From: Kallotenue papyrolyticum
GTDB lineage: Bacteria > Chloroflexota > Chloroflexia > Chloroflexales > Kallotenuaceae
Reading direction: 5' to 3'
Assembly (NCBI RefSeq): GCF_000526415.1
Contig: NZ_JAGA01000002.1
Span: 2,224,001-2,288,000, forward strand
DNA: 64,000 nucleotides
Below are positions 25,265-34,106 of this stretch, piece by piece. Within the stretch, counting starts at the first letter, position 1, and each line of letters opens with the position of its first letter. A program made the position numbers and the translations under genes. The notes under the pieces are model-generated. The model was not told the DNA's origin and searched no databases. It worked only from the letters and a program-made list of their open reading frames with translations.

Positions 25265-27710
25265 GGCTGGCGCTCCGTATGGTATGCACCAATCAGTGGC
25301 AGAAAGATCATTCGCGGCGTTGGTGTTGGTTCGGGTGGCGCTGCGGGCGCGAAGCTGGCCGTGAGCGTTGTGGCACGCTCCAGGTGCAGGCGACAGGTGG
25401 CGTCACTGCCCTGGCAGGCTCCGCTCCAGCCGGTGAAGCGCCATCCGGCAGCCGGGCTGGCCTGCAGCTCTACCTCGCTGTTGATGGGTAGCTCGTCACG
25501 ACAGCGGGCTGCGCAGGTGATGCGTTCGCCTGTCGCGCGGGTGAGGCTGATCTGCCCGGCGCCGTCTGGTACCAGCTCCAGCGCCACCAGCTCACGCGGC
25601 GCGCCCGTTGGCGGCAGCTCGAAGATGCGTGGCTGGCCGGGCTGCAGGCTGACCATGCCGACCGGACCCGCGCCGTCGTCAACGGCGTTCGGCAGCGCCA
25701 GACCGGTGATCGGCACGCTGAGCGCGCCGTCGGCGACGACTTCGAGCCGTTGCTTGCCCTGTGCATCGATCTGCAGCGTTGCCGTCAGCGGCGTGCTGGC
25801 CAGCGCCATGCGTTGCAGCAGATCTGCGCCGAGCTGATCTTGGCTGGGACTGCTGATCGGCATGCGCATGTAGCGCCGGTAGTGCTGCAGCGTGCGCTCC
25901 AGCAAGTCGGTGAACAGTGAGCGGGTGCCGTCGTAGGCGTGGAGGTTGGCCTGGTGGAACATCCACGGGTAGAGCTCACCGCGCAGCAGATAGCGCAGCA
26001 GGACCTGGCTTTCGTGCTCCAAAATCTCCTCGTAGTCGAGGTCGCGGCCCCAGCCGGCGGGCGGCGGCACACGTCCGTTGGCGCCATAGAGGCAGTTATA
26101 CTCGTGGACCCAGGCCTCCGGCGTGGCGACGTTGAAGAACAGGTTGTTGGGCCGGCGCGGCAGCATCAGCACCGAGGGCGCCAGCGCGTTGAAGCGACCC
26201 TGGTTGGGAGCAGGTGGGTCTTGTGGTTGGCGCTCTTCCCCGGGATACAGCTCGGCCAGCACCGCTGCCGTCTTGGAGCTGTCCGAGACGACTACCCGGA
26301 TGCCGCTGTCGGCGATGGCGCGCATGGCGGCAGGATTATCGAGGCCGGAGACCTCCGGCGTGACTAGTGCCGTGCGGCTGGCCGGTAGTTCCAGAGTATC
26401 GGCAACCACGAAGTTGTCGGCGATCTGCTGCAGCGTTTCGGTATAGGTGGCGTGGTCGAGATTCTGGTGATCGTAGGTGTGGTTGATCCAGTCGAAGGCA
26501 TCGGCGTGCGTCTGTGCCACAGGCGTGAGCGTGTCGGGCTGGCCGGGCTGCACCTCGTTCAGGTAGGCAGCGGTGGTGCCGATGCCGTTGTAGGCCAGCG
26601 CCAGCCGCAGGCGCTCGGTCAGAGCGGTTTGGCGCTGCGTGGCCTGCCAGGTTGCAATGCGCTGCAGATCGGCGCCGCTGATGCGCAGCGAAGGCAGCGT
26701 CGGATCGTCGATTGAGGTGCTGCAGGCACGCTCTGGGTCCCACAGTGCGGTGTCCAGGAACAGATCGTCGATCTGCGCACTGAGGACCACCTGGTAGCGC
26801 CCGATGAACAGCCCACGCAGCGCCCAGCGCACCAGGCCATAGCCGAGTTGCAGCGAGTGGATCAGATTGGCTTGTTGATCAAAGGTCAGCGCCAGCACCT
26901 CACTACCATCGCTGCGGCGCTGCATCAGCGCCAGCGTGTTGCCGGCCGTGTCTTGGAGCAGTGGTACGTTGGCGCTGTCGGGTGCTGCCTGTGCCAGGTA
27001 GGTATAGGCCGCCCGGATCTCCAGAGGGTGATCGGTGTTGGCGCTCACGCCGAAGATGGCCGCGCCGGCCTCGGTGAACGTGGCGTCGGTGCTGGCCGTG
27101 GTGTCGCGGATCGTGTGGGGCCAGTGGAAGCCATAGGCCGGTGAGGGATAGACATACCAGGCGACACGGCGCACCTGCAGCCGCGCGGTGTAGGCCTCTA
27201 GGCTGGCCCATTCGGCCTCGGTCAGCGCGCTGATCCAGCCACGCTCGGGATCGGCATAGGCCAGCTCGCCGTTGCTGAGCATGATCGCCGCGTAGGGACC
27301 GCTGCAGCCTGACCCCAGCCAGTTGGCCAGGCGGTTAGTGGTGGGGTCGGCGGGCTGTGGCGCTAGGATGCGCAGATCGTAGGGCGTTCCCAGGTGCGCC
27401 AGCGTTTGGGTGATGGCTGGGTGATGGCGCTGAGCGCCGGCTCATCCTGGCTAGCAGCCAGCACCAGTACGCGCAGGTGCAGGCTGCGTTCGGCGCAGAC
27501 GCTGGCGGCTCCCAAGCGAGTGTGTGCCGGCGGAGTGCTGCGCGCGGTGGGCTGCAGCGGACGCGAGGGCGCGATGCTTGGGCGGGTCGGCGCCTCAGGC
27601 GCGGCTGGGTCCGCGTAGGCGATGGGAGCGGCGGGTGTCAGGGTGGCGATCAGGCTCAGGGCGAGCCAAGCCAGTGACCAGAGCACAGAACGGCGATGAC
27701 GATACGGCAT
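25261..27710 (-). pseudogene. Agd3-like polysaccharide deacetylase, frameshifted by an 11-bp tandem duplication
   Basis: With the frame restored the product would have 812 residues. It starts with a signal peptide from ATG 27710 (MPYRHRRSVLWSLAWLAL, GGAGA ahead), followed by an N-terminal region, a deacetylase domain with AQIDDLFLDTALWDPE and DWINHTYDHQNLDH (likely metal-binding Asp and His residues), and C-terminal beta domains including WRFTGWSGACQGSDATC, an InlB-repeat-like module. The pattern resembles Agd3 (CE18), the fungal galactosaminogalactan deacetylase. As sequenced, the 5' frame (from 27710) stops at 27363, while the downstream frame runs to 25261. Removing one copy of the 11-bp repeat at 27407-27428 joins them exactly. 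It may be a phase-variable gene, a recent mutation or a sequencing error. Confidence 0.75.
27407..27428. repeat. Perfect 11-bp tandem repeat causing the frameshift
   Basis: TGGGTGATGGC occurs twice head to tail (27407-27417, 27418-27428; GCCATCACCCA on the coding strand). Eleven is not a multiple of three, so one extra copy breaks the deacetylase frame. Deleting one copy gives the uninterrupted reading ...SAITQTLAHLGTPYDL. Confidence 0.95.
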
Positions 27711-28023
27711 AGTGTCTCCGGATGATCCAGTCAAAAGCCAACGTTAGGCCACAGACGGACCCAAGGCCGGTCTCATGACTGGCTCCCCGGACGCTCACCA
27801 TGACCGCGCTCAAGCGCCGGATCATCGCCTCCCTGGTGTGGCGCGAGCTAGGACGAGCTGTGTTTATGTGGTTGATTCCAGCGTGGGCGGACGCCGCAGC
27901 CACACTGCTGCGGGCCGAAGGCAGAGGACAACCCCGCTGGCAAGGACACGGCGTGGTTGGGGGGTGCGAGCCATGTGCTCATCTCCTACAAGTCGCATGT
28001 TTGGATGTCGTGTGCATTCTACC
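27711..28023. other. Intergenic region between the deacetylase gene and the HIBADH terminator
   Basis: About 310 bases without a recognised gene. Open frames here are short and of no known family. The promoter of the exopolysaccharide operon should lie here, reading leftward, but no convincing -35/-10 pair was found; a minus-strand TAGAAT next to the T-run at 28018-28013 is the only candidate and lacks a -35. Confidence 0.5.
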
Positions 28024-28067
28024 AAAAAAAACGCGCGTGTCGGGCAAAAGGTTATGCCCGTCGCGCG
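28024..28067 (-). terminator. Intrinsic terminator of the HIBADH-family gene
   Basis: Read leftward, CGCGCG (28067-28062) and CGGGCA (28060-28055) pair with TGCCCG (28046-28041) and CGCGCG (28037-28032), with small internal loops, and are followed by eight T residues (28031-28024). It is the only classical T-run terminator in the window, 17 bases after the stop codon. Confidence 0.8.
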
Positions 28068-28084
28068 CGATGGCGGCGCCGGTG

Positions 28085-28975
28085 TCAGGCGCCAACGCTG
28101 ATGCCGCTGAGCCGCTCCAGCGCTTTGATGAGGGCATGGTTGCCTTCACCGCCGAGGCCGGCCTGTTGCAGTACGCGGTAAAGGTTGAAGATCAGGCTGG
28201 TGGCGAGCACCGGCGTGCCGAGCTGATCGGCGGCCTCCAGCACCAGGCGCAGGTCCTTCTGCTGGAGGTCGATAGTGAAGCCGGGCCGCCAGTCGCGGCG
28301 CAGGATCTGCGGCCCGCGATGGCTGAGCATCCAGCTTCCGGCAGCGCCGCCGCTGACCGCCTGCAGCGTGCGCTCCAGGTCCAGTCCACCCGCCTGCGCG
28401 AACAGCAGGGCTTCGCTCATCGCCAGCGTGTTGCCCACCACCAAGATCTGGTTGACCAGCTTGGCCATCTGGCCGGCGCCATGGTCGCCGATATGCGTGA
28501 TGGTCTGGCCGATGGCCTGCAGCACCGGACGTGCCCGCTCGAGTTGCTGCGCGTCGCCGCCAACCATGATGCTAAGCGTGCCGCGCTCGGCGCCCTCGCT
28601 GCCGCCGCTCACCGGCGCGTCGAGCATGTGAATGCCGTGCTCGGCGAGCCGCTCGGCGATCATGCGGGTGGCCTGCGGGCTGATCGTACTGGTGTCGATC
28701 ACCAGCGCACCGGGCTGCGCGCCGTGGATCACACCCTGCTCGCCCAACAGCACCGCTTCCACATCGGGCGTATCGCTGACGCAGGTGATGATGATGTCGC
28801 TGTGCGCTGCCAAGTCGGCAGGACTGTCGGCGGGCTGCGCTCCCTGCGCGATCAACGCTTCCATGCGGCTGCGCGTGCGGTTCCAGACGCGCAGCGTAAA
28901 GCCCGCCCGCAGCAGGTTGGCGGCCATGCCGCGGCCCATGATCCCCAGGCCGATCAAGCCGATGCGTTCGGTCAT
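28085..28975 (-). CDS. HIBADH-family NAD(P)-dependent dehydrogenase
   Basis: This 296-residue enzyme belongs to the 3-hydroxyisobutyrate dehydrogenase / 2-hydroxy-3-oxopropionate reductase family. The Rossmann motif is IGLIGLGIMGRGMAANL (residues 5-21), the substrate-binding loop DAPVSGGSEGAERGTL (about 119-134) and the catalytic lysine lies in GAGQMAKLVNQI (about residue 170). These enzymes oxidise or reduce short beta-hydroxy acids with NAD(P). Which substrate applies is not clear; tartronate semialdehyde and hydroxyisobutyrate members are hard to tell apart. It is transcribed alone with its own promoter and a strong terminator; the neighbouring MFS gene has a separate promoter. Confidence 0.88.
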   Translation of the reverse strand: MTERIGLIGLGIMGRGMAANLLRAGFTLRVWNRTRSRMEALIAQGAQPADSPADLAAHSDIIITCVSDTPDVEAVLLGEQGVIHGAQPGALVIDTSTISPQATRMIAERLAEHGIHMLDAPVSGGSEGAERGTLSIMVGGDAQQLERARPVLQAIGQTITHIGDHGAGQMAKLVNQILVVGNTLAMSEALLFAQAGGLDLERTLQAVSGGAAGSWMLSHRGPQILRRDWRPGFTIDLQQKDLRLVLEAADQLGTPVLATSLIFNLYRVLQQAGLGGEGNHALIKALERLSGISVGA

Positions 28976-29010
28976 GCTTGCCTCCCTTTCCTGTTGCTGC
29001 GCATGCCATC

Positions 29011-29039
29011 ACGCTAGGGCATGGGCCGCTGTCTGTCAA
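29011..29039 (-). promoter_or_regulatory. Promoter of the HIBADH-family gene
   Basis: On the minus strand TTGACA (29039-29034), a 17-base spacer and TAGCGT (29016-29011). The -35 is perfect, the -10 is weak. Confidence 0.5.
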
Positions 29040-29060
29040 GCTATGGTCGATGCGTCCTCG

Positions 29061-30470
29061 TTAGTGCGTGCCCGGCGCCGCCCGTGGTGTGCGCTGCTCG
29101 CCCGGCTGTTGTGGCGGTGCGGTGACGTCGCTGAGTGGCCGGTTGCGCGTTTCGACGGTGATCAGCAACGCCGCTACGCCGCCCAGCACGAAGAAGGCGG
29201 CATACACGCTCAGCGCGGCAGCCAGCGAATAGCCCATCAGCGCGCCACCCACGCTCGGCGCGAAGATGCTGGCCAGGCGCGCCATGGCGCTGGCCCAGCC
29301 CATGCCGGTGGTGCGCGCATCGGTGCTGTACAGCTCGGGCGTGAAGACGTAGAGCGCGCCCCAGGCGCCCAGCAGCGCGAACGAGAGCAGACTGCTGGTC
29401 GCCAGCACCGCGCCGCTGCTGCGCGCGGTCATGAACAGGAAGCTGGCCGCCGCGCTGCCGAATAGGTACAGCGCCAGGGTCCAGCGCCGCCCGATGCGAT
29501 CTACCAGGTAGGCGGCCAGCAGGTAGCCTGGCACCTGCGCCAGCGCCAGGATCACCGTGTTGCGATAGACCTGGCCCAGCTCCAGGCCCTGGGCGCGAAA
29601 CCAAGTCGGCAGCCAGGTAAAGACGCCGTAGTAGCCCAGCGACAGCGAGAACCAGGCGATCGACAGCAGCAGCGTTGGTCGCAGCAGGGCGCCACGCCAG
29701 ATCGCCGCCAGGGGCAGGCTCACCTCACTGTGCGCTACGCTGAGGCGTGCGATCTGGAGCGGCCGCCCGTTCTCGCGCGCGATCTGCTCCAGCACGGCGC
29801 GCGCCTGCGCTTCGCGTCCGCTAATCACCAGGTAGCGCGGCGACTCAGGCACGCTGCGGCGGATCCAGTAGCCGATCAGCCCCGGCACTGCCGATAGGCC
29901 CAGCACCCAGCGCCAGGCTTCAGCCGGCACGAAGCGGCTGAAGGCCAGCCAGGCCAGCAGCGCCACGGCGATGGTGCCCAACGCCCAGAAGCTTTCAAGA
30001 TAGATCAGGAACTTGCCGCGCGCGCGCGTCGGCACAAACTCGGCCAGCAGTGAATAGTCCACCGGCAGCGTCCCGCCGACCGCGAAGCCGGTCAGAAAGC
30101 GGAAGAGCACCAGCCAGCCAAAAGCGGGCGCCAGTGCCGAGGCCAGCCCGAAGAGGGCATCCAACAGGACCGTCAGCAGAAAGACGCGGCGCCGGCCATA
30201 GCGGTCGGCGATGGTGCCCCAGAAGAGCGCACCCAGAAACATGCCGGCAAAGCCCGCCGAGAGAAACAACGTCTGCGCCGCGCGCGCATCCTGCAGCGCG
30301 AAGGCGGCCGTGACGCCCGGCAGAACGAAACCAGCGATCAACACCTCCATGGCGTCGGCGGCCCAGGTCAGGCCGTTGATCAGCAGTAAGCGCCATTGGA
30401 AGCGGCCTACGCCTACCTGCTCGAGCGCGTCGTTGATCGATGTGGCGCGTGGTGGCGCGGGGGTTGCCAT
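29061..30470 (-). CDS. Major facilitator transporter (sugar/organic acid:H+ symporter type)
   Basis: This 469-residue protein has about twelve membrane helices. Signature loops are visible: [15 protein letters not shown] between helices 2 and 3 and its echo [10 protein letters not shown] in the second half, plus [16 protein letters not shown] after helix 6, as in the SP/AAHS and SV2-like groups of the superfamily. An aromatic acid, niacin-like or sugar substrate is possible. The ATG at 30470 is chosen because the protein then starts with the usual short cytoplasmic tail ([20 protein letters not shown]). Three separate palindromes lie in its upstream region, one across the -10, which suggests tight repression. 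Confidence 0.85.
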   Translation of the reverse strand: MATPAPPRATSINDALEQVGVGRFQWRLLLINGLTWAADAMEVLIAGFVLPGVTAAFALQDARAAQTLFLSAGFAGMFLGALFWGTIADRYGRRRVFLLTVLLDALFGLASALAPAFGWLVLFRFLTGFAVGGTLPVDYSLLAEFVPTRARGKFLIYLESFWALGTIAVALLAWLAFSRFVPAEAWRWVLGLSAVPGLIGYWIRRSVPESPRYLVISGREAQARAVLEQIARENGRPLQIARLSVAHSEVSLPLAAIWRGALLRPTLLLSIAWFSLSLGYYGVFTWLPTWFRAQGLELGQVYRNTVILALAQVPGYLLAAYLVDRIGRRWTLALYLFGSAAASFLFMTARSSGAVLATSSLLSFALLGAWGALYVFTPELYSTDARTTGMGWASAMARLASIFAPSVGGALMGYSLAAALSVYAAFFVLGGVAALLITVETRNRPLSDVTAPPQQPGEQRTPRAAPGTH

Positions 30471-30483
30471 AGAGCCATCCTTT

Positions 30484-30498
30484 GTGTCATCATGACAC
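30484..30498. promoter_or_regulatory. Perfect 15-bp palindrome in the MFS gene leader
   Basis: GTGTCATCATGACAC is a perfect palindrome apart from its central base, 14 bases upstream of the start codon. It may be an operator in the leader or, in RNA, a small hairpin near the ribosome site. Confidence 0.45.
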
Positions 30499-30518
30499 GA
30501 ATTGGGCTGCCAAAGAAA

Positions 30519-30539
30519 CGTGCAGCGCGCGGCTGCACG
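30519..30539. repeat. Inverted repeat between the MFS promoter and start
   Basis: CGTGCAGC (30519-30526) and GCTGCACG (30532-30539) form a perfect 8-bp stem with a 5-base loop, within the transcribed leader. Confidence 0.45.
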
Positions 30540-30540
30540 C

Positions 30541-30577
30541 GATTGTGCCAGTGTAACACAATCTGGCGTGCTGTCAA
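30541..30577 (-). promoter_or_regulatory. MFS gene promoter with overlapping operator
   Basis: On the minus strand TTGACA (30577-30572), a 16-base spacer and TACACT (30555-30550). The palindrome GATTGTG (30541-30547) / CACAATC (30557-30563), 9-base gap, covers the -10 and start site, a standard repressor position. The repressor gene is not adjacent. Confidence 0.65.
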
Positions 30578-30685
30578 GACAGGAGGATTGACAGGTGGCC
30601 TGGTCCGCGGTGGTGATCGGGGCCTGCCGCGGGATGCCCTCGCGTGGCGCTTCCCGGCTGGCGCGGCTATGTCTGGCGCTGCGCG

Positions 30686-31726
30686 TCAGCCGCCTGCCGG
30701 CGCGAAGGCAGCAATCTGCTCGGCAATGCGCCAGCCCTGCTCGATCGCCAGATGGACGCGACCTTGGCCGGCGGTGTAGTCGCCGGCGAAGAAGATGCCG
30801 GGCAGCGTCTGGTTGAGACGGTTGGCATCGGCGCCGCGCTCGGGCAAGGCATAGGGCCAGCGGCGCAGCGCGGTCCAGCGTGGCGTGGGCACGGCCTCCT
30901 GCAACAGCGCGGCGATCAGTGCCAGCGCCTGCGCAGCGATCTCGTCGTCGGCAGCCTGCCAGTGCTCGCGGCTCCACTGCGCCGCCATCTGCGCCAGAAG
31001 CAGGTGCTGGCCCTCGGCGCGACCCGGTTTGAGATGTTCGTAGGCCAGCCAGCTAATCGGGTGGCGGCGATCGGTGTTGACCAACGCGTACCAGGGCCGT
31101 GCGCGCAGCAGGGGCGGCAGGCCGAAGGTCAGCGACAGACAGGGCCGGTAGCCGACGCGGCCCAGCTCGGCCAGTAGGGTCTGCTGTGGTTGTGGCGGCA
31201 GGGCGCTGGCGGCGATGATCGCCGCGCTCTGTGGCGCGGGTGGCGTCAGCAGCACCGCGTCCGCCGCGCCGACGATCGTTGCGTGCTCGTCGAAGAGTAG
31301 GTAGGAGCCGTTGGCGCGCGCGATGCGTCCGATGCGCACACCGCAGCGCACGTCCAGCTCCCGCGCTAGGATCTGCGCCAGCCGCGCGAGGCCCGCGCGG
31401 TAGGTCCACTTCGGCGCGGCATTCTGCGCGGCATCGCCCGGCATGATCGTGCCCTGGGCGTCGAAGGTCCAGACGGGTAGGCCGATGTCCAGCGGCGGCG
31501 CGTCTACGCTCTCCGCGCGCAACAGGGCTTCCAGCGCGGCGTTCGGCGCTTTGATATACTGCGCGCCGTCATCGAAGCGCGCGCCGTGCTGCGTGGTAGT
31601 GGAGACCCGGCCTCCAACGCGCTGCTCTTGCTCAAAGATGACGATGGCGCTCTCCGGACACAGTGCGCGCAGGCGCTGCGCTGCGCTGAGCCCGGCCATG
31701 CCCGCGCCGATGATCGCCAGCCGCAT
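30686..31726 (-). CDS. FAD-dependent amine-oxidase-like oxidoreductase (renalase-like)
   Basis: This 346-residue protein starts with the dinucleotide-binding motif [15 protein letters not shown] (residues 4-18), followed by the acidic residue of strand 2 ([14 protein letters not shown]) and, near the end, the second FAD contact [20 protein letters not shown]. The short length and [11 protein letters not shown] after the GG motif resemble renalase-type members of the flavin amine oxidase superfamily. The substrate is unknown. It is the last of a likely minus-strand operon M16 peptidase - GNAT - FAD oxidoreductase, starting three bases after the GNAT gene. Confidence 0.82.
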   Translation of the reverse strand: MRLAIIGAGMAGLSAAQRLRALCPESAIVIFEQEQRVGGRVSTTTQHGARFDDGAQYIKAPNAALEALLRAESVDAPPLDIGLPVWTFDAQGTIMPGDAAQNAAPKWTYRAGLARLAQILARELDVRCGVRIGRIARANGSYLLFDEHATIVGAADAVLLTPPAPQSAAIIAASALPPQPQQTLLAELGRVGYRPCLSLTFGLPPLLRARPWYALVNTDRRHPISWLAYEHLKPGRAEGQHLLLAQMAAQWSREHWQAADDEIAAQALALIAALLQEAVPTPRWTALRRWPYALPERGADANRLNQTLPGIFFAGDYTAGQGRVHLAIEQGWRIAEQIAAFAPAGG

Positions 31727-31729
31727 GGC

Positions 31730-32203
31730 CTACTCCTTGCCGTCCAGCTCGATACGAAAGACAAGCATGTCGCGAATCTGGATACCGTGTTTGAAGCGCG
31801 GCGGACGGTAGTACCAGAAGTAGTCGCGTCGCACGTGGTCCATGCGCAGGCCGCAGCGTTGATAGAACAGGAAGTTTTCAACGCTGGCGTTGTCGGTACC
31901 GACCTGCAGCGCCCGCTTGCCGCGCCGCCGCGCTTCGTCCAGCAGCCAGGCGACGAAGCGGCGCCCCAGACCCTGGCGCTGCCAGGCGGGCGCGATCGCT
32001 AGCTCCTGGATCTCGGCGGGATCGTCGCGCCAGCGCAGCGTGGCTGCGCCGATCGGCTGACCGTCCCGCTCCAGGCAATACACAGCATCTACCAGGTGCG
32101 CCAGCCCCCAGCGCAGCGCGCGCTCGGAGGGCTCGGCCAGCAGCAACAGCGGGATCAGCGCCTCGATCTCGTCGGGGTGCGCCTGGCGAATCGAGATTGA
32201 CAT
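31730..32203 (-). CDS. GNAT-family N-acetyltransferase
   Basis: A 157-residue acetyltransferase. The acetyl-CoA binding motif is APAWQRQGLGRRFVAWLL (about residues 73-90), preceded by the strand AEIQELAI and followed by the C-terminal LQVGTDNASVENFLFYQRCGL typical of the fold. The extra end DYFWYYRPPRFKHGIQIRDM is shared with proteins that often precede envelope genes but is not assigned here. The acceptor (amine of a small molecule or protein) is not predictable. It lies 18 bases after the M16 peptidase gene and 3 bases before the FAD oxidoreductase. Confidence 0.85.
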   Translation of the reverse strand: MSISIRQAHPDEIEALIPLLLLAEPSERALRWGLAHLVDAVYCLERDGQPIGAATLRWRDDPAEIQELAIAPAWQRQGLGRRFVAWLLDEARRRGKRALQVGTDNASVENFLFYQRCGLRMDHVRRDYFWYYRPPRFKHGIQIRDMLVFRIELDGKE

Positions 32204-32221
32204 AAGAATTGCGCCGCGCGC

Positions 32222-33487
32222 TCAGAGCGCCAGCAGCTCGGCAAAGGCGTGCTCGTCCTCGTAGGGGCCGATCACCGCGAGATACAGCGACTCAGGCGTG
32301 ATCAGCCGCTGCGCCACACGCCGGACATCGGCCTGCGTTACTGCCTCGATCTCGGCTACCACCTGCTCCACCGGCACGACGCGGTTGTAGCGCAGGATAT
32401 GCGCGCCGTTGCGCGAGGCTACCGCCCAGGTATCTTCCAGGCCGATCAGCATGCCGCCCTTGACCTGCTCCTTGACGCGCTGGAGCTCCTCCTCGGTGAT
32501 GCCGTCTTCGCGCAGCTTCCACAGCTCGGCGATGCAGGCGTGGATCGCGTCATAGACCTTGCTCAGCTCCACGCCGCCGTAGATGATCCATTTGCCCGCG
32601 TCGTCCAGCTCGGTGGTATAGGAATAGACCGAGTAGGCCAGGCCACGCTCCTCGCGGATCTCCTGAAACAGCCGCGAGGCCATGCCGCCGCCCAGCACCG
32701 TGTTGAGCACCTGCAGCGCGCGGCGATCCGGATCGGTGTAGGACAGCGCCGGCAGGCCCAGGCAGAAGTTGGCCTGTTCGGTCTCTTTGCGCAGCAGGCG
32801 CAGGCGGCAGGCGCGTTGGGGTGGCAGCGTCGGCTGCGGTTCGGAGGCGGGGCCGCAGCGGTAGCCGTGCAGCGCACGGGCCCAGGCGTCCACCATGGCA
32901 TCGGTTGAGACGTTGCCGGCAATCGAGATCACCGTGTTGGCCAGGGTGTAGTGCTGATCGCGGTAGCGCAGCAGATCCTCGCGGCTGATGGCGGAGACCG
33001 TTTCGGGCGTGCCCGCGATGTCGCGGCCTAGCGGTTGATCGCCCCACATCAGCTCGTCGATCAACTGATGGACCCAATCGGCGGGCGAGTCGAGGCTCAT
33101 GTTAATCTCTTCCAGGATCACGCGCCGCTCTTTTTCGATCTCGCGGGGATCGAAGCGCGAATGCAGCAACATATCGCTGAGCGTATCCACGGCGCGATCG
33201 AAGTGGATGTCGGCGACTTTGGCGTAGTAGCAGGTAGAGTCGTAGGAGGTGTAGGCGTTGAGCGCGCCGCCGATGCCTTCGATCGCCTCGCTGATTTGGC
33301 GCGCCGTGCGGCGCTCGGTGCCCTTGAAGAACATGTGCTCCAGAAAGTGCGAGACGCCGCTCAGGTGCGCCGGTTCGTAGCGCGAGCCAACGCGCGTGAA
33401 GATCCCCATGGAGACCGAATGGGTATGCGGCAGCTCTTCGGCGATGATGCGTAGTCCGGTTGGTAGTTCGAGTTTGGTATGGCTCAT
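32222..33487 (-). CDS. M16-family zinc metallopeptidase
   Basis: This 421-residue protein carries the inverted zinc motif HxxEH as H47-FLE-H51 (GVSHFLEHMFFKGT), with downstream glutamates (ILEEIN near residue 126) for the third ligand. A C-terminal M16 domain with the substrate-clamp RKETEQANFCLGLPAL and NTVLGGGMASRLFQEIREERGLAYSVYSY follows. Such processing-peptidase-like proteins (YmxG/PqqL type) cleave peptides or signal-like segments; no signal peptide is seen. Probably the first gene of an operon with the GNAT and FAD genes. The 70-base region before it has no clear promoter. Confidence 0.9.
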   Translation of the reverse strand: MSHTKLELPTGLRIIAEELPHTHSVSMGIFTRVGSRYEPAHLSGVSHFLEHMFFKGTERRTARQISEAIEGIGGALNAYTSYDSTCYYAKVADIHFDRAVDTLSDMLLHSRFDPREIEKERRVILEEINMSLDSPADWVHQLIDELMWGDQPLGRDIAGTPETVSAISREDLLRYRDQHYTLANTVISIAGNVSTDAMVDAWARALHGYRCGPASEPQPTLPPQRACRLRLLRKETEQANFCLGLPALSYTDPDRRALQVLNTVLGGGMASRLFQEIREERGLAYSVYSYTTELDDAGKWIIYGGVELSKVYDAIHACIAELWKLREDGITEEELQRVKEQVKGGMLIGLEDTWAVASRNGAHILRYNRVVPVEQVVAEIEAVTQADVRRVAQRLITPESLYLAVIGPYEDEHAFAELLAL

Positions 33488-33557
33488 ATGCCTCGTAATG
33501 CCTGCGCAGCAGGGTGTGGTGCAGCGACCGTCAGGTCACCGCGCCGAGCCGCTGGCT

Positions 33558-34037
33558 CTATTGTAGTGAATCCAGCAGCAGGCGCAGCGCCGCGGCGGCG
33601 CTCTGCTGTTTGATCGCCTGCCGGTCGCCGCTGAAGACGAAGCGCAGGCAGTCTTGTCCTAGCGGCGTGGCGACGGCAACATACACCAGTCCTACCGGCT
33701 TGGTGGGCGTAGCGCCGCCTGGACCGGCGATGCCGGTGGTGGCCAGGCCAACGTCCGCCTGCAGGGCGTGGCGCACACCCGCGGCCATGGCGCGCGCGGT
33801 CGCCTCGCTGACCGCGCCGTGGTCCAGCAGGATCGTCGCGGGCACGCCGAGAAGCGCCTGCTTGACGGCGTTGCTATAGGCAATGATGCCGCCCAGGTAG
33901 TAGCGTGAGCTGCCGGCGATCTCGGTGATCAGATGACCGATCAGCCCGCCGGTGCAGGATTCGGCGCTGGCCAGCGTCCAGCCGCGCGCTACCAGGCGCG
34001 CGCCGATGTCGCGCGCCAGCTCGAGGTGTTGTTGCAT
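33558..34037 (-). CDS. pncC: Nicotinamide-nucleotide amidase (CinA C-terminal domain)
   Basis: A 159-residue stand-alone CinA C-terminal domain. Motifs include SAESCTGGLIGHLI (with the catalytic Ser/Cys region), YLGGIIAYSNAVK, GAVSEATARAMA and TTGIAGPGGATPTKPVG. The enzyme deamidates nicotinamide mononucleotide to nicotinate mononucleotide in NAD recycling. The N-terminal molybdopterin-like domain of full CinA is absent, as in many PncC proteins. The ATG at 34037 lies only six bases after a TACAAT -10 on the minus strand, so the message is probably leaderless. It is divergent from tsaE. Confidence 0.88.
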   Translation of the reverse strand: MQQHLELARDIGARLVARGWTLASAESCTGGLIGHLITEIAGSSRYYLGGIIAYSNAVKQALLGVPATILLDHGAVSEATARAMAAGVRHALQADVGLATTGIAGPGGATPTKPVGLVYVAVATPLGQDCLRFVFSGDRQAIKQQSAAAALRLLLDSLQ

Positions 34038-34043
34038 GCGACT

Positions 34044-34099
34044 ATTGTACCGCAGGCGTCGCACACGACGCTGCAGCACGTCGGCGGGTATGCTACAAT
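34044..34099. promoter_or_regulatory. Divergent -10 elements for leaderless pncC and tsaE mRNAs
   Basis: A minus-strand TACAAT (34049-34044) ends six bases before the pncC ATG at 34037. A plus-strand TACAAT with upstream TGC (34094-34099) ends seven bases before the tsaE ATG at 34107. Transcription would start at or within a base or two of both start codons. No good -35 was found for either. Confidence 0.55.
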
Positions 34100-34106
34100 G
34101 CGCGAC

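Noticed and set aside
27800-29017. 405-codon plus frame opposite the HIBADH gene
   Set aside because: Antisense to a clear NAD-dependent dehydrogenase with its own promoter and terminator.
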